A stretch of 23,641 nucleotides of DNA from Bacillota bacterium. Its GTDB lineage: Bacteria; Bacillota; Clostridia; Christensenellales; CAG-138. Below are positions 1 to 7,666 of this stretch, piece by piece (position 1 is the stretch's first letter; the number at the start of each line of letters is the position of its first letter). Position numbers and translations under genes: made by a program. The DNA lies in contig JAEXFV010000076.1 in NCBI GenBank assembly GCA_023451115.1, positions 1 through 23,641 on the forward strand, given 5' to 3'. Below the pieces are notes generated by a model. That model did no database searches, was not told where the DNA came from, and saw only the letters and a program-made list of their open reading frames with translations.

Positions 1-1
1 G

Positions 2-457
2 CGTAAGACTGGTTCCGAGATCAAAATGTGCGGCGTTGGTAACATCTACGACCAGAACCTGATCAGCGTAGGCGGCGAGGCTGTGGAAGGCGTTATCTTC
101 CCCTCCCTGTTCAATGCTGACAGTGCGGATCCTGTAGTACAGAAGTTCGTTGCTGAGTTTGAAGAATCCACCGGCGGCATCATGCCTAACCACATCGGTT
201 CTCTGACCTATGACGCCACCATGATGATCATCAATGCCATCAAGGTCACCAACTCCGTTGATCGCGAAGCCATCATGAAGAGCATGTACACCACCGCTTA
301 TGAAGGCGTAACCGGCAGCTGCATCTTTGGCGAAACCCACGAGTGCATTAAGCCCCAGGTTATCTTCGAAGTTAAGGATGGCGCGTTTGTAGAAATCCCC
401 AACCTGCTGTTTGCTTCTTGGGACGAGTTCATGGCTAGCGATAGCTTTGCAGCGTAA
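2..457 (+). CDS. livK: Liv-type ABC transporter substrate-binding protein, C-terminal part
   Basis: This is the extracytoplasmic binding protein of a Liv-type (HAAT) ABC importer. Only the last 152 codons are present, because the frame is open to the left edge. The visible part reads as the C-terminal lobe of a type I periplasmic-binding fold (Peripla_BP_6). It contains a GSLTYDATMMIINAI segment, which matches the 'YDA...l..A' helix of the family, and a 'GVTGSCIF' strand matching the 'G.tG.i.Fd' stretch that usually follows. It ends at TAA with no tail domain. The signal peptide and lipobox lie outside the window. livH, livM, livG and livF follow in the same direction, which supports the assignment. 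The true ligand may not be a branched-chain amino acid, because everything downstream looks like carbohydrate catabolism. Confidence 0.85.
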   Translation, partial: RKTGSEIKMCGVGNIYDQNLISVGGEAVEGVIFPSLFNADSADPVVQKFVAEFEESTGGIMPNHIGSLTYDATMMIINAIKVTNSVDREAIMKSMYTTAYEGVTGSCIFGETHECIKPQVIFEVKDGAFVEIPNLLFASWDEFMASDSFAA

Positions 458-488
458 GGTATCACTGATTACCAGAACCTTTACTCAA

Positions 489-521
489 CTATACATGGTT
501 TGTATAGAAAGCGTTTGAAAG
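489..521. promoter_or_regulatory. Inverted repeat followed by a cre-like site
   Basis: CTATACA (489-495) and TGTATAG (501-507) form a perfect 7-bp inverted repeat with a 5-nt spacer. It is followed directly by AGAAAGCGTTTGAAA (507-521), which resembles a catabolite-responsive element with about two mismatches. The site lies between the binding-protein gene and its permease genes. It could be an operator or an RNA hairpin. Function is inferred only. Confidence 0.3.
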
Positions 522-550
522 TAAGTCAGTCTATTAACTTATAATGCTTT

Positions 551-600
551 GGGTAAAGCAATGTAAAGGCTGCTTTTTCGCCGCATTGCTTTACCCTTTT
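551..600 (+). terminator. Intra-operon hairpin between livK and livH
   Basis: GGGTAAAGCAATG (551-563) pairs perfectly with CATTGCTTTACCC (584-596), a 13-bp stem with a 20-nt loop, and TTTT follows at 597-600. It resembles a rho-independent terminator or attenuator. Such partial terminators after a binding-protein gene often keep that gene's transcript more abundant than the permease and ATPase genes. Confidence 0.7.
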
Positions 601-654
601 CCATATTACGGCTGTGTCTGATACACCGCTCAGGTGCATAATGGAGGAGAAATC

Positions 655-1530
655 ATGTTCTTCGATCAAACAGTGAACGGGTTATCCGTGGGAATTGTCT
701 ACGCATTGGTTGCGGTTGGCTATTCCCTGGTTTTTGGAATATTGCGTATCCTTAACTTAGCGCACGCGTCCCTGTACGCATTTGGCGCTAATATACTGTT
801 GGTATTTATTTCGCTCAATTTCGGCATTGGCTGGGCGCTGGTAGCAGCGGTTATCCTCACCGGTATTGTTGCGATGGCGTTTGACTATTTTCTGCTTGCT
901 CCCTTGCGTACCAAACAGGGTAGTGGCATCATGAGCCTGATTACGGCGGTAGGGTTTAACTATGTGGTGCAGAACCTCATGATTGCCTTCCTGGGAAGCG
1001 GGCGCAAACAGTTTCCTGACATTTTCGGTTCCGGCTTCTTCAATATCTTTGGCCGCCAGGTACAGGCGGGTCAGGTGTATTTGCTCATTATATCTCTGAT
1101 TCTGTTATTGGTTTTGATGTTCATCGTGTATAAAACCAAACTGGGCATGTCCATGCGTGCAACGCAGCAGAATGCTAGGGCGGCCAACCTGATGGGCATC
1201 AACGTGCGCAACGTAATCTCCATTACCTTCTTCATCAGCGGCGTGTACGCTGCCATCGCCGGTTTCCTGATTGCAGGGTATTATATGATGGTTTATCCCA
1301 CCATGGGTGTTGTAGTAGGTAATAAAGCGTTTGCAGCGGCGGTGTTGGGCGGTATCGGCCATCTGCCCGGTTCCGTAATCGGTGGCCTGATCGTTGGTCT
1401 GGCGGAAACCTATGTAACGGCCCTGCTGGGTGGCGGCTATCGTGACGCAATTGCGTTCGTTATCCTGATCCTGGTATTGATCTTCCGGCCTAACGGCTTG
1501 TTTGGCAAAAAAGAGATCGTTAAGGTCTAG
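655..1530 (+). CDS. livH: Liv-type ABC transporter permease LivH
   Basis: This is an inner-membrane permease of the HAAT branched-chain amino-acid-type importer, 291 aa, which is a usual LivH length. It shows about eight hydrophobic segments. Family motifs are visible: NLAHASLYAFGAN near residue 35, the cytoplasmic coupling loop GMSMRATQQNARAANLMGIN, KAFAAAVLGGIGHLPGSVIG, and the C-terminal RPNGLFGKK. The ATG at 655 was chosen because GGAGGAGA (643-650) lies just upstream. A GTG at 634 is in frame, but starting there would translate the ribosome site itself. It is the first permease gene after the attenuator-like hairpin, and livM begins 18 nt after its stop. The partner is LivM, forming a heterodimeric channel. 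Confidence 0.93.
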   Translation: MFFDQTVNGLSVGIVYALVAVGYSLVFGILRILNLAHASLYAFGANILLVFISLNFGIGWALVAAVILTGIVAMAFDYFLLAPLRTKQGSGIMSLITAVGFNYVVQNLMIAFLGSGRKQFPDIFGSGFFNIFGRQVQAGQVYLLIISLILLLVLMFIVYKTKLGMSMRATQQNARAANLMGINVRNVISITFFISGVYAAIAGFLIAGYYMMVYPTMGVVVGNKAFAAAVLGGIGHLPGSVIGGLIVGLAETYVTALLGGGYRDAIAFVILILVLIFRPNGLFGKKEIVKV

Positions 1531-1548
1531 TGGGAGGAGAGGTTTAAC

Positions 1549-2559
1549 ATGTCTAATAGCAAAACGACAGGCTTTCGGTCTTTTATGGACAAGTATGGCG
1601 TGCGCTACGGTGCTTTGCTGGCGCTGGTAGTGGCCATCATCTTTCCCCAGTTGGGCCTTGGAAACTACTATAGCCGCGTAGGCATCATCATCATGGTGTA
1701 TGCCGTGCTGGGCTTGGGATTGAACCTGGTAACCGGTTTGGCTGGCCAGATTTCCATGGGCCATGCTGCGTTTTTCGCAGTGGGCGCGTATATTGGCGCG
1801 GTTCTTACCAAGAACTATGGCTGGGACTTCTTTGCAGCGGCGCCCGTGGCAGCCATTGGCGCAGGCCTATGTGGCCTCTTGCTGGGCTTACCCACCATGC
1901 GGCTGTCCGGCGCATACCTGGTTATGGTTACCTCCGGTTTTGCGGAAGTGGTAAAGATGGTTACCATCAACTGGAAGGATGTTACCAATGGCGCTCTGGG
2001 TATTAAAAACATCCCGGCACCAAACTTTTTCGGCATTGAATTAGCGATTAAAAACAACGGCCTGTATTACCTGGCGCTGGCAATCCTGGTGCTGTCCGTG
2101 CTGGTTGTTTATGCCGTTAAGTATTCCAAGATGGGCCGCGCTTTGCGCGCCATCAGCGATGATGAGTTGGCGGTTGTCTTGATGGGCATCGACACCAACA
2201 AATACAAGATTTTAGCGTTTGTTATCGGCGCTATGCTGGCAGGCCTGATCGGTGCTTTCTACACCAGCATGCAGGGCTATATCGACCCTTATACGTTCAG
2301 CGCGGATATGTCCACTTTGATCCTCTGCGTTGTGCTGGTAGGCGGCCGCGGTTCTATTGGCGGCATGATTGTGTCCGCCTTCATCCTGATGGCCTTCCCC
2401 GAGGTTCTGCGCTTTATGGCTGATTACCGTTTCGTCGTATACGGCGCCATCCTGATCTTTATGATGCGCTTCAAACCCGATGGCATGTTTGGCGGCAAGA
2501 GCAAAAAACCGTATAAGCTTCCTAAGGGAATCGTATTAGACAAAGTGGGGGACAAATAA
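1549..2559 (+). CDS. livM: Liv-type ABC transporter permease LivM
   Basis: This is the second membrane permease of the importer, 336 aa. It has a charged cytoplasmic N-terminus and about eight to nine hydrophobic segments. Diagnostic motifs are GLNLVTGLAGQISMGHAAFF near residues 60-80, the coupling loop RALRAISDDELAVVLMGID, VVLVGGRGSIGGMIVSAF, and the terminal RFKPDGMFGG. A strong GGGAGGAGAGG ribosome site precedes the ATG. The gene is separated from livG by one base, so the two are surely co-transcribed. The basic tail after the last membrane segment (GGKSKKPYKLPKG) is typical of LivM. Confidence 0.93.
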   Translation: MSNSKTTGFRSFMDKYGVRYGALLALVVAIIFPQLGLGNYYSRVGIIIMVYAVLGLGLNLVTGLAGQISMGHAAFFAVGAYIGAVLTKNYGWDFFAAAPVAAIGAGLCGLLLGLPTMRLSGAYLVMVTSGFAEVVKMVTINWKDVTNGALGIKNIPAPNFFGIELAIKNNGLYYLALAILVLSVLVVYAVKYSKMGRALRAISDDELAVVLMGIDTNKYKILAFVIGAMLAGLIGAFYTSMQGYIDPYTFSADMSTLILCVVLVGGRGSIGGMIVSAFILMAFPEVLRFMADYRFVVYGAILIFMMRFKPDGMFGGKSKKPYKLPKGIVLDKVGDK

Positions 2560-2560
2560 T

Positions 2561-3337
2561 ATGGCACTGCTTGAAGTAAAAGGCCTTACCATGCGGTTTG
2601 GCGGCCTCACGGCTGTAGACAACGTGGACTTTGAAGTAAATGAAGGCGAGCTGGTTAGCCTCATTGGCCCTAACGGCGCAGGCAAAACCACCGTGTTTAA
2701 CGTGTTGACCGGTTTGTATGGCAGCGCGGAAGGCGAGCGTACCTTTAACGGCGTATCTCTGAAAGGGAAAACCCCCCAGCAGATCGTTGAATTGGGCATG
2801 AGCCGTACCTTCCAGAACCTGCGTTTGTATCGCAGCATGCGCGTGATTGAAAACGTTATGGTTGGCCATCACATTAAAACCGATTATAATTTCTGGGATA
2901 TGCTTTTCCGTACCCCTAAGTTTAAAAAGGGCGAAGTAGAAGCGACTCAGAAGGCTATTGATGTTCTGGAAGACATCGGCCTGGGCGGAATGCGGGACCG
3001 TTATGCGGACAGCTTGCCCTATGGTGAGCAGCGCAGGTTGGAAATTGCCCGTGCCATCGCCACTGGCGCAAAGCTGTTGTTGCTGGACGAGCCGGCTGCC
3101 GGTATGAACCCTGCAGAATCCGAACAGTTGATGATATTCATCCGTTCTTTGCTCAAGAAGGGGTTCACCATTCTGATGATCGAGCACGATATGAACGTGG
3201 TAATGAACGTATCGGATCGGATCTATGTGCTTGACTTTGGCAAGCTGATTGCTACGGGCAAGCCGGAAGAAATCGCCAAGAACCCGCGGGTTATCGAGGC
3301 ATATTTGGGTGGAGGTGCCAGCGAAAATGATGCTTGA
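2561..3337 (+). CDS. livG: Liv-type ABC transporter ATP-binding protein LivG
   Basis: This is one of the two cytoplasmic ATPases of the importer, 258 aa. The Walker A motif GPNGAGKT is at residues 36-43. The signature is LPYGEQRRLEIARAIA, the LivG-type variant of LSGGQ. Walker B reads LLLLDEPAAGMNP, and the H-loop is EHDMNVVM. The PAAGMNPAE stretch after Walker B is typical of LivG and differs from the SMGLAP of LivF. Its 3' end overlaps livF by 11 nt, which suggests translational coupling. Confidence 0.93.
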   Translation: MALLEVKGLTMRFGGLTAVDNVDFEVNEGELVSLIGPNGAGKTTVFNVLTGLYGSAEGERTFNGVSLKGKTPQQIVELGMSRTFQNLRLYRSMRVIENVMVGHHIKTDYNFWDMLFRTPKFKKGEVEATQKAIDVLEDIGLGGMRDRYADSLPYGEQRRLEIARAIATGAKLLLLDEPAAGMNPAESEQLMIFIRSLLKKGFTILMIEHDMNVVMNVSDRIYVLDFGKLIATGKPEEIAKNPRVIEAYLGGGASENDA

Positions 3338-4037
3338 AATTACTGGGCTAAATTCTTATTACGGAAGTATTCATGCGCTTAAGGGCATTGACCTTCAGGT
3401 AAACGAAGGCGAAATCGTTACCCTGATCGGCAGCAACGGCGCTGGAAAAAGCACGACGCTGATGTCCATTACCGGCCTGCAAAAATCCGCTCCCGGCAGC
3501 AAGATCACCTTTGAAGGCAAAGACCTTCGGACGATGTCTCCCGCGCAGATTGTAAAGCTGGGTATCGTGCTTACGCCGGAAGGCCGTGAGGTATTTCCTG
3601 GGCTTTCCGTTCACGATAATCTGAAAACAGGGGCGTTTACTCGCAAAGACGCCAATGAAGTAAAGGCGAACTTTGAGCGGGTATACAAGTTGTTCCCACG
3701 TTTGAAAGAGCGTGTGAACCAGCCTGCAGGCACCCTGTCCGGCGGCGAGCAGCAGATGCTAGCCATCGGCCGATCCCTGATGAGCAACCCCAAGCTGCTG
3801 ATGCTGGATGAGCCTTCCATGGGTTTGGCGCCTAACCTGGTTGCTATGATCTTTGAGCTTATTCAGGACATTAATAAGCAGGGCGTTACCATCTTGCTGG
3901 TAGAACAGAATGCAAACATGGCGTTGAAGATAGCTAACCGGGGATATGTGCTGGAAACAGGCAATATCAAATTGCATGGAGATGCAAAAGACCTGATGAG
4001 TAACGATGAAGTTCGAAAGGCGTATTTGGGCGCTTAA
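3327..4037 (+). CDS. livF: Liv-type ABC transporter ATP-binding protein LivF
   Basis: This is the second ATPase of the importer, 236 aa, which is the normal LivF length. Walker A is GSNGAGKST (residues 35-43), the signature is LSGGEQQM (137-144), Walker B is LLMLDEPSMGL, and the H-loop position carries EQN (VEQNANMALKIA), as in other LivF proteins. The ATG at 3327 was chosen because GGAGGTG (3311-3317) lies 9 nt upstream. ATG 3330 is a possible alternative, and a much earlier in-frame start at 3249 would add a non-homologous tail read out of livG. It ends the transporter operon and is followed by overlapping hairpins. Confidence 0.93.
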   Translation: MMLEITGLNSYYGSIHALKGIDLQVNEGEIVTLIGSNGAGKSTTLMSITGLQKSAPGSKITFEGKDLRTMSPAQIVKLGIVLTPEGREVFPGLSVHDNLKTGAFTRKDANEVKANFERVYKLFPRLKERVNQPAGTLSGGEQQMLAIGRSLMSNPKLLMLDEPSMGLAPNLVAMIFELIQDINKQGVTILLVEQNANMALKIANRGYVLETGNIKLHGDAKDLMSNDEVRKAYLGA

Positions 4038-4050
4038 TTTCTTACTTACA

Positions 4051-4093
4051 CCGTGTTATGGAGAAAGCGGCTCACAAACACGGGGCCGCTTTC
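4051..4093 (+). terminator. Overlapping alternative hairpins after livF
   Basis: CCGTGTT (4051-4057) can pair with AACACGG (4077-4083), and GAAAGCGGC (4063-4071) can pair with GCCGCTTTC (4085-4093). The two stems cross each other, so they cannot form as ordinary nested hairpins and would compete. The second stem is followed by only a weak pyrimidine run (CTTTC). The rest of the 4038-4244 gap holds no gene that I can see. It may be a terminator with an alternative fold. Confidence 0.45.
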
Positions 4094-4244
4094 CTTTCAA
4101 ACTCCCGACATTTTGCGTTTGGAGCTTTTGATTGGGCCTTTGCTAAGGTTATACCTCGCCCCTAAATTGGCGGCTGGCAGGGCCAAACCATTTTGTTCCC
4201 TACGCCAGGGTATTGGCGATAAAATTTTACGGAGGAAAATCAAA

Positions 4245-4910
4245 ATGAAAGTTGTCCCTCAGATGATCGTGATGCTGACCAACAACGACCTGACCACACC
4301 GGATGCGGTGGAGTTGTTTGAAGGCGCCAAGAATGCTCCTGCAAATTACTGGGGTTTTAAGGATGTTGGCATTCCCTACGATGCGTTGGAGGATCTCCAC
4401 AAGCACATGAAGGACGCGGGTAAGACCACCTTCCTGGAAATTGTAAAGGAAACGCCGGAAGAGATCATGGAATCCGTTCGATTCGCTGCGAGAATTAAGG
4501 CGGATTACATTCTCCACACCAAGTATACTCCTGAAATTCAGGCGGTTTGCGATGAAGGCGGCGTGCGCTACATGCCTTCCCTGGGCAAACATGTAAACCA
4601 CAACCTCACCGGCACCATTGATGAGATCGTGGCGGAAGCCAAAGAGTTGGAAGCAAAGGGCGTATACGGATTTAAGCTCTCCGCTTACCGTTATGTAGAC
4701 GGCGATCCCAACGAGCTGCTGCGCGCTGTAATGGCGGCTGTCAAGTGCCATAAGTGCGCTACCGGCAGCGTAAACGATTATGCCCGTCTGGACGCGCTCA
4801 AGGAGAATGGCGTTGAAATGTTCACCATGGGCGGCGCGCTGTACAATCATAAGTTTGGCGGCTCCTTTGCTGAGCAGATCACCAACGTGATTGAGTATCT
4901 CAATAAATAA
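4245..4910 (+). CDS. TIM-barrel (beta/alpha) protein of unknown function
   Basis: The product is 221 aa. I do not recognise the family with certainty. The pattern of alternating short hydrophobic strands (MIVMLTN, YWGFKDV, TTFLEIV, ADYILH, RYMPSLG, YGFKLSAY, CATGSVN, EMFTMGG) and helices fits a small (beta/alpha)8 barrel. The last strand, FTMGGALYNHKF, looks like the phosphate-binding 'tiGsa.f' element of OMP-decarboxylase-like, HisA-like and aldolase-like barrels, so a phosphorylated sugar or sugar-acid ligand is plausible. Lys92-Thr-Lys-type residues are not diagnostic. The start at 4245 follows GGAGGA (4231-4236) with an 8-nt gap. The frame is open further upstream to 4053, but that part crosses the hairpins and is not protein-like. 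It sits between the Liv genes and the BtpA gene. An aldolase or decarboxylase role is inference only. Confidence 0.75.
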   Translation: MKVVPQMIVMLTNNDLTTPDAVELFEGAKNAPANYWGFKDVGIPYDALEDLHKHMKDAGKTTFLEIVKETPEEIMESVRFAARIKADYILHTKYTPEIQAVCDEGGVRYMPSLGKHVNHNLTGTIDEIVAEAKELEAKGVYGFKLSAYRYVDGDPNELLRAVMAAVKCHKCATGSVNDYARLDALKENGVEMFTMGGALYNHKFGGSFAEQITNVIEYLNK

Positions 4911-4920
4911 CTACAACTGA

Positions 4921-4957
4921 GAAAGAGCCTTGCCTATGGATATAGGCAAGCTCTTTC
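4921..4957 (+). terminator. Terminator-like hairpin after the TIM-barrel gene
   Basis: GAAAGAGC plus TTGCCTAT on the left arm (4921-4937, with one bulged C) pairs with ATAGGCAA plus GCTCTTTC on the right arm (4942-4957). This gives 16 bp with a 4-nt loop. The run of T is short and lies partly inside the stem. It probably limits read-through into the BtpA gene. The rest of 4958-5087 holds only a small hairpin (ACTCCC 5038-5043 with GGGAGT 5053-5058) and the AAGGAGGAAG ribosome site. Confidence 0.65.
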
Positions 4958-5087
4958 TTGACGTAACGAAACGATATCATAGGAGCGAACTGTCCCGTTA
5001 TAAAAGCTTTGGCTTTGGAAAATGGCTTATGATGCAAACTCCCGGATTTTCTGGGAGTGAAACATAGAATGAAGGAGGAAGTATTTC

Positions 5088-5894
5088 ATGTGGACCGATG
5101 AAATGTTTGGCGTAAAAAAGCCTATTATTGCCCTGCTGCACTTGGATCCTTTGCCCGGCGATCCTGCTTACTGCGGCTGCATGGAGCAGGTGTTCGAACA
5201 TGCCCACGAAGATCTCATGGCCCTGCAGGCAGGCGGCGTAGACGGCGTTCTGGTAGCCAATGAGTTCAGCATGCCCTATTCCGCTGAAACCGAGTATTCT
5301 ACCGTAGCGGCAATGGCTTATCTGGTGGGCCGGCTGAAAAACGAGTTTAAAGTTCCCTATGGCGTAAATATTATTTTGAACGGAGCAGCTGCCATTGATT
5401 TGGCTTCCGCAACCGGCGCAAAATTTGTGCGCAGTGCGTTTACCGGCGCTTATATGGGCGAGTATGGCGTCAATCTCCCCAACAATCGTAAGGCTGTGCG
5501 CCGCAAATATGAGCTGGGACTGAAAGACCTGAAGTTGTTCTACAAGGTTAACCCGGAAAGCGACCGTTATCTGGTAGACCGGGACATCGAAACGGTTACC
5601 AAGGCCATTGTGTTCCAGACCAACGTGGATGCCCTGTGCGTTTCTGGCGCCAGTTCCGGCGGGGAAACCAGCTCCGAGCTGTTGGCAAAGGTCAAGAAGG
5701 CGGCGGGAGAAGTACCGATTTTCTGCAACACCGGCGTGACCATTGACAACGTAAAGGATAAGATGAAGATTGCGGACGGCGCTTGCATCGGCACTTCCTT
5801 TAAGGAAAACGGCAAGTTCTGGTATACTCGCGTGGATGTAGAGCGTGTCAAAGCCTTTATGGATGTCATGAAGGAAATCCGCGCCTCCCTGTAA
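5088..5894 (+). CDS. BtpA/SgcQ family TIM-barrel protein
   Basis: The product is 268 aa and belongs to the BtpA family (PF03437). These are TIM-barrel proteins named for photosystem I biogenesis in cyanobacteria but, in heterotrophs, found in sugar operons such as E. coli sgc (SgcQ). Family landmarks are visible in order: LLHLDPLPGDP (residues 16-26), AGGVDGVLVANE (48-59), YGVNIILNGAAAID (91-104), a GAKFVRSAFTGAY strand, then NTGVTIDNV and DGACIGTSFKENG near the C-terminus, the last being a phosphate-binding-type loop. At the third motif many members have N-V-L-R-N-D, whereas this one has N-I-I-L-N-G, so the active site may differ. Its biochemical role is not established. The close FGGY kinase downstream suggests a sugar-phosphate or nucleoside-like substrate. 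Confidence 0.88.
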   Translation: MWTDEMFGVKKPIIALLHLDPLPGDPAYCGCMEQVFEHAHEDLMALQAGGVDGVLVANEFSMPYSAETEYSTVAAMAYLVGRLKNEFKVPYGVNIILNGAAAIDLASATGAKFVRSAFTGAYMGEYGVNLPNNRKAVRRKYELGLKDLKLFYKVNPESDRYLVDRDIETVTKAIVFQTNVDALCVSGASSGGETSSELLAKVKKAAGEVPIFCNTGVTIDNVKDKMKIADGACIGTSFKENGKFWYTRVDVERVKAFMDVMKEIRASL

Positions 5895-5921
5895 CGCAGA
5901 AGATACGGAGACTTGGCGGCT

Positions 5922-7454
5922 ATGAAAAAATATTTTTTAGGCATTGATATCGGCACGTTTGAATCCAAAGGCGTGCTGGTAGATGATAATTTTGAGGTGG
6001 TGGCTACCCATGCTACCCCTCATGGCATGGAGAACCCCAAACCCAACCACTTTGAACATGATGCGGAAGAGGTTTGGTGGAAGGACTATTGTATCATTTC
6101 CAACGCCTTGATCCAGAAGACTGGCATTGACCCAAAGCAGATTGCCTGCGTGGGCGCCAGCACCCTGGGGTGCGACTGCGTAGCGGTGGATGAAGAATGC
6201 CACCCCTTGCGCAAGGCCATCCTCTATGGGATTGATGCTAGAGCGGAAAAGGAAATTGAGTATCTGAACGAATACTATGGCGAAGAAAAGATCCAGGAGA
6301 TGTTCGGCCACCCTCTGTGCTCTGACGATGTGGCGCTGAAGATTTTGTGGATCAAAAACAACGAGCCGGAAGTGTACGCGAAAACGTATAAGTTCCTCAC
6401 GGGTTCCTCCTTCATGGTGGCCAAGCTGACAGGGGAATATAAGATCGACCACTTTTTGGGGAAGTCTTCCTTTATACCCATTTACAATGCAGATGGCACG
6501 GTAAATGAGAAGGAGTGCGCCTTGTTCTGCCGCCCGGATCAGGTTGCCCAGTGCGCTTTGGTAACGGATATCGCGGGCTACGTAACCGCAAAGGCAGCCA
6601 AGGAAACCGGCCTTGCTGAAGGCACTCCTGTGATTGTGGGAACGGGGGATTCCACCGCGGAGTCCATTAGCGGTGGTTTGGTGGAGCCAGGCAACGTGCT
6701 GTTCCAGTTTGGCTCTTCTCTGTTCTTCTACTATTGCATGGATCATATGGTGGAGGATCCCAAGCTGCATATCAGCCTGTTCACAGTGCCCAACACCTTC
6801 TGCATTGGCGGCGGCACAAACGCAGCTGGCACATTGACCCGCTGGGTGCGGGATAACTTCTATTTCGATGCCCTGGAAGCGGAGAAACATGGGGGACCCA
6901 ACGCCTATGGCGTGATGGCGCAGGATGCGGCGCAAGTGCCGGCGGGCTCTGATGGCCTGATCATGCTGCCTTATCTGTATGGCGAGCGCAGCCCCATCCA
7001 CGATCCCAAGGCAAAAGGCGTGTTGTTTGGCTTAACGGGTAAGCATACCCGGGCCCATATCAACAGGGCTGCCCTGGAAGCAGTGGGATACACGGTATAT
7101 CAGCACGTTAAACTTTTCCAGGGGAAAGGACTGCCGGTAAACTCTATCATCGTGGCAGGGGGCGGCACCAAGAACCAGGCCTGGATGCAGGCGGTAGCGG
7201 ATATTACCGGCGTGCCGGTGGAACTGACCCGGGACTTCCAGTCCGCCAGCTACGGCGACGCCATGATGGCTGCCATTGGCTGTGGGGCATTGAAGGATTT
7301 TGCGGCGTTGAAGAAGGCTATTCCCAAGAATACCATCATTGCGCCCAACATGGAGAACCATAAGCGTTATGCACCCCTGGCGGAATTGTATGACGAGCTG
7401 TATCAAAACAATAAGGCTCTCATGCACCGCCTGGATGAAGTCACAAACGGTTAA
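5922..7454 (+). CDS. FGGY-family carbohydrate kinase (first of two)
   Basis: This is a sugar kinase of 510 aa with the two-domain FGGY fold. It would transfer the ATP gamma-phosphate to a ketose or polyol in the cytoplasm. The N-terminal phosphate motif is FLGIDIGTFESKGVLVD. A GTGDSTAESISGG segment near residue 240 carries the likely catalytic Asp. The second FGGY signature is fully matched by GVLFGLTGKHTRAHINRAALE, and VAGGGTKNQAWMQAVAD is the adenosine-side motif. The ATG at 5922 was chosen because the ribosome site ACGGAG (5905-5910) is too close to the in-frame TTG at 5913. It resembles xylulokinase-like and L-ribulokinase-like members more than GlpK. The substrate is unknown, and a ketose made by the neighbouring isomerases is the obvious candidate. 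It follows the BtpA gene by 27 nt. Confidence 0.9.
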   Translation: MKKYFLGIDIGTFESKGVLVDDNFEVVATHATPHGMENPKPNHFEHDAEEVWWKDYCIISNALIQKTGIDPKQIACVGASTLGCDCVAVDEECHPLRKAILYGIDARAEKEIEYLNEYYGEEKIQEMFGHPLCSDDVALKILWIKNNEPEVYAKTYKFLTGSSFMVAKLTGEYKIDHFLGKSSFIPIYNADGTVNEKECALFCRPDQVAQCALVTDIAGYVTAKAAKETGLAEGTPVIVGTGDSTAESISGGLVEPGNVLFQFGSSLFFYYCMDHMVEDPKLHISLFTVPNTFCIGGGTNAAGTLTRWVRDNFYFDALEAEKHGGPNAYGVMAQDAAQVPAGSDGLIMLPYLYGERSPIHDPKAKGVLFGLTGKHTRAHINRAALEAVGYTVYQHVKLFQGKGLPVNSIIVAGGGTKNQAWMQAVADITGVPVELTRDFQSASYGDAMMAAIGCGALKDFAALKKAIPKNTIIAPNMENHKRYAPLAELYDELYQNNKALMHRLDEVTNG

Positions 7455-7465
7455 TGAAAGGAAAC

Positions 7466-7510
7466 GCGCTTGGCCGTGCCGGCTGGCAGGGGCAAGCGCC
7501 ATGCCTTTTT
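7466..7510 (+). terminator. Hairpin plus T-run after the first FGGY kinase
   Basis: GCGCTTG (7466-7472) pairs with CAAGCGC (7493-7499), with an inner TGCC/GGCA stem. An alternative small stem, GGCA (7491-7494) with TGCC (7502-7505), sits directly before a run of six T ending at 7510. It is likely a rho-independent terminator. The remaining leader to 7666 carries CTAAAT (7567-7572) with ATTTAG (7579-7584) and then the GGAGGG ribosome site (7653-7658). I see no clear promoter there. Confidence 0.55.
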
Positions 7511-7666
7511 TGAGCGCTGGGGCTTCACGAGGAGCAATGGAAAAGCTCCCCTTTGGTCACCTGTTTCTAAATTTACAGATTTAGGGGCAAACCAATTCAG
7601 TTTCAGGTAAAATAATTTTGCAGTATGCTTGATACACAAATTTAATTCATTTGGAGGGATTACGAG

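Noticed and set aside
1105..1764. Open frame of 219 codons on the minus strand
   Set aside because: It is antisense to livH and livM and shows no protein-like pattern.
3249..3326. N-terminal extension of LivF
   Set aside because: It is read inside livG in another frame. The LivF family starts at the MMLEITGL position.
4053..4244. N-terminal extension of the TIM-barrel protein
   Set aside because: The extension runs through the paired hairpins and lacks a ribosome site, while ATG 4245 has GGAGGA at proper distance.
4958..4980. Promoter with TTGACG as the -35 box
   Set aside because: No -10 box lies at 16-18 nt; the nearest TATCAT is only 11 nt away, and TTGACG adjoins the hairpin.
5937..7001. 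Open frame of 354 codons on the minus strand
   Set aside because: It is antisense to the first FGGY kinase, whose motifs are certain, and it has no ribosome site or recognisable motif.
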